DNA from: a bacterium
GTDB taxonomy: Bacteria > Desulfobacterota > GWC2-55-46
Direction: 5' to 3'
Length of the DNA stretch: 8,153 bases
NCBI GenBank assembly: GCA_004298725.1
Contig: SCQA01000180.1
Location: forward strand, 1-8,153
The position numbers and the translations under genes are program-made. Under the pieces are notes generated by a model that did no database searches, was not told the DNA's origin, and worked only from the letters and a program-made list of their open reading frames with translations. Every line of letters begins with the position of its first letter. Positions within the stretch are counted from its first letter, which is position 1. Positions 6,861-8,153 of the stretch are shown here, one piece after another.

Positions 6861-6881
6861 AAAAAACAGTGACTGGTTTTT
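6861..6881. repeat. 21-bp pseudo-palindrome, possible operator
   Basis: The two half-sites AAAAAACAGT and ACTGGTTTTT are inverted around a single central G (6871), with one mismatch. A one-base loop cannot form an RNA hairpin, so a dimeric DNA-binding protein site is more plausible than a terminator. It is about 85 bp upstream of the -35 hexamer. Which protein would bind is unknown. Confidence 0.35.
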
Positions 6882-6985
6882 AGTGGTTGACTGAAGGCCT
6901 TCGGCGCCCCTTAGTATAACTTGGCAGTGCGAAATCGTGGTGCGACTTTATGTAGTGACATAAAATTTTTTGCCCTTACCCTCCC

Positions 6986-8153
6986 CTAAATGCCGCTTTC
7001 CTTATGTTTCTCGGCTATTTGCTCCGCGAGGCTATCAATAACTTCAAAATCTTTTTCAACCGGAGCGCCTTTAATCATAACGCTTGGCAGATACTCCGCC
7101 TTTAAATTGGCAAGCGTTGCCTTTACCTGCTCTTCCATTCTGCCTCCCCATCCATAAGAACCCATTATGGAAAGATACTTGAGCTTGGGCTTTAAAGCGT
7201 TCGCCATAAAAGTAGCCGAAATAACTTTGGGGTGAGCGCCCATAAGCACCATAGGCGAGGCAACCACCATTGTAGCCGCGTCAACAAGCGCCATGGCCAA
7301 TTTGCCGGCGTCGGTTACCGTAAGGTTAAACCTTTCAACATTTACCCCCCTGCTTGAAAGCGCTTCAGTAAGCCTATCAACCATAATTTCAGTGCTTCCG
7401 TGCATTGACACATACGGAATAACCACGGTATTAGCAAGCTTTTCAGAGACCCAATCGCGGTGAAAACCCATTATGCGGGAAGGGTCCGTATGCACCGGCC
7501 CGTGACTTGGACATATGACTTCAATTTCATAATTGCCCAACCTTTCAAGATGCTTCTTTATCGTTGACCTGAAAGGCATCATGACTTCGGCGTAATAGCG
7601 CTTGGCCGCCTCGCAGACCCTTGCGTGGTCGTTCTCGTAAAGGCCGCTTACGGCTATATGAGAACCGAAGAGGTCGCAGGTGAATATTGTTTTGTCCTCG
7701 CGTATGTACGTCGCCATTGTCTCGGGCCAATGAACCCACGGCAGGTGCAAAAACTCAAGCGTCTTGCCTCCAAGCGGAATTGTCTCGTTGTCGCCAACCT
7801 CGCAAATCCTATCAACCGGTATATGAAGGTGGTCAACAAGCATTCCTTTGCACTTCGGGCTTGCCAGCACCTTTGCTTCTTTATAGCGTTCAAGCACAGC
7901 CGGTAACGCGCCGGAGTGATCCTGCTCCGCGTGGTTGACTACGACGTAGTCAAGACGCTTTACGTCTTCAAAATACGCAAAAAGCTTACTTGCCATTGAC
8001 GGGTCAACGGTGTCGATAAGCGCTGTTTTTTCAGAACCGGTTACGAGAAAAGAGTTGTAACTTGTGCCGTCAGGCAAAGGAATGAGCGCGTCAAAAAGCC
8101 GCCTGTCCCAATCTATTGCTCCGGCAAAAAAGATGCCTTCTTTTATTTTGCGG
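6986..8153 (-). CDS. Class A flavodiiron protein (FprA-like), 5' end cut by the window
   Basis: Flavodiiron proteins are cytoplasmic enzymes that reduce O2 to water and/or NO to N2O, usually with electrons from rubredoxin. They protect anaerobes from oxygen or nitrosative stress. The frame is open to the right edge, giving 388 residues (first full codon at 8152) and opening with the usual GIFFAGAIDWDRRLFDALIP. The beta-lactamase-like diiron domain has all expected ligands: HAEQDH (74-79, His74, Glu76, Asp78), His141 (WVHWPE), Asp160 (CDLFGSH) and His217 (PSHGPVH). The flavodoxin domain follows (about 243-385) with the FMN phosphate loop SMHGSTE (249-255) and SIMGSYGWGG. No rubredoxin or flavin-reductase domain is fused at the C-terminus, hence class A. 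Comparison with usual ligand numbering suggests about five residues are missing. O2 versus NO preference cannot be read from sequence. Confidence 0.94.
   Translation of the reverse strand, partial: RKIKEGIFFAGAIDWDRRLFDALIPLPDGTSYNSFLVTGSEKTALIDTVDPSMASKLFAYFEDVKRLDYVVVNHAEQDHSGALPAVLERYKEAKVLASPKCKGMLVDHLHIPVDRICEVGDNETIPLGGKTLEFLHLPWVHWPETMATYIREDKTIFTCDLFGSHIAVSGLYENDHARVCEAAKRYYAEVMMPFRSTIKKHLERLGNYEIEVICPSHGPVHTDPSRIMGFHRDWVSEKLANTVVIPYVSMHGSTEIMVDRLTEALSSRGVNVERFNLTVTDAGKLAMALVDAATMVVASPMVLMGAHPKVISATFMANALKPKLKYLSIMGSYGWGGRMEEQVKATLANLKAEYLPSVMIKGAPVEKDFEVIDSLAEQIAEKHKESGI

Larger units (their letters stand above)
6666..6985. other. AT-rich intergenic region upstream of HTH-pil operon
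   Basis: No gene is seen in these 320 bp. On the minus strand, in order of transcription, they hold: a short inverted repeat just after the flavodiiron stop (TTATGT-AGTG-ACATAA, 6948-6963, with no T-tract on that strand); a direct repeat GTGCGA (6927-6932, 6940-6945); a palindrome GAAGGCCTTC (6893-6902); TGACTG three times (6830, 6870, 6888); and a 21-bp pseudo-palindrome (6861-6881). A very AT-rich block (about 6776-6808), the promoter and an untranslated leader of about 75 nt follow. No riboswitch is recognised in the leader. Confidence 0.6.

Noticed and set aside
6861..6881. Pseudo-palindrome read as the terminator of the flavodiiron gene
   Set aside because: The halves are separated by one base, so no stable hairpin with a proper loop forms. 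It is also over 100 nt from the stop codon.
6915..6945. Sigma54 promoter around TTGGCA
   Set aside because: The -24-like TTGGCA has no GC element at the required spacing, and it faces the plus strand, where there is no gene.
8075..8077. Start of the flavodiiron protein at 8077
   Set aside because: That codon is TTG inside the gene. The reading frame continues to the window edge with conserved family residues, so the gene is cut by the window and does not start there.
1..8153. CRISPR array, insertion sequence, prophage or defence genes
   Set aside because: No regular spaced repeats, transposase, integrase, terminal inverted repeats or duplicated tRNA end were seen anywhere in the window.

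Overview
This window appears to come from a diderm (Gram-negative) bacterium, probably an anaerobe or microaerophile. A Desulfobacterota or other former deltaproteobacterial lineage fits best. The grounds are an outer-membrane secretin system, moderate GC content, a class A flavodiiron protein and a tRNA with an encoded CCA end. The taxonomic placement is inferred from gene content and protein style, not from any search.

Every gene I can support is on the minus strand, so transcription runs from the right edge to the left. From the right: (1) a class A flavodiiron protein (FprA-like) that lacks only about five N-terminal residues at the window edge; (2) an AT-rich intergenic region of about 320 bp with a good sigma70-type promoter and several short repeats; (3) a 67-residue XRE-type helix-turn-helix protein; (4) the type IV pilus alignment operon pilM-pilN-pilO-pilP-pilQ; (5) an intrinsic terminator directly after pilQ; (6) a stretch with no convincing gene that carries a separate promoter for (7) tRNA-Pro(CGG); (8) that tRNA's own terminator; (9) about 190 bp in which I see no gene.

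The pil genes form the trans-envelope part of a type IV pilus machine. PilM is a cytoplasmic actin-like ATP-binding protein that binds the N-terminal INLLP motif of PilN. PilN and PilO are bitopic inner-membrane proteins that pair through coiled coils and ferredoxin-like domains. PilP is a lipoprotein that links PilNO to the periplasmic N-domains of PilQ, the outer-membrane secretin. The pilus motors, platform protein and pilins are not in the window. pilM and pilN overlap by 4 nt, pilO and pilP are 2 nt apart, and pilP and pilQ are 43 nt apart. pilN and pilO are separated by an unusual 123-nt gap. The HTH gene lies immediately upstream, downstream of the only strong promoter seen, so it is probably co-transcribed with the pil genes.

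Most of the window is a textbook alignment operon. The points worth a second look are regulatory: the HTH gene heading the operon, a stem-loop between it and pilM, the structured pilN-pilO gap, and the repeats in the long intergenic region. I found no evidence of a wholly new system.
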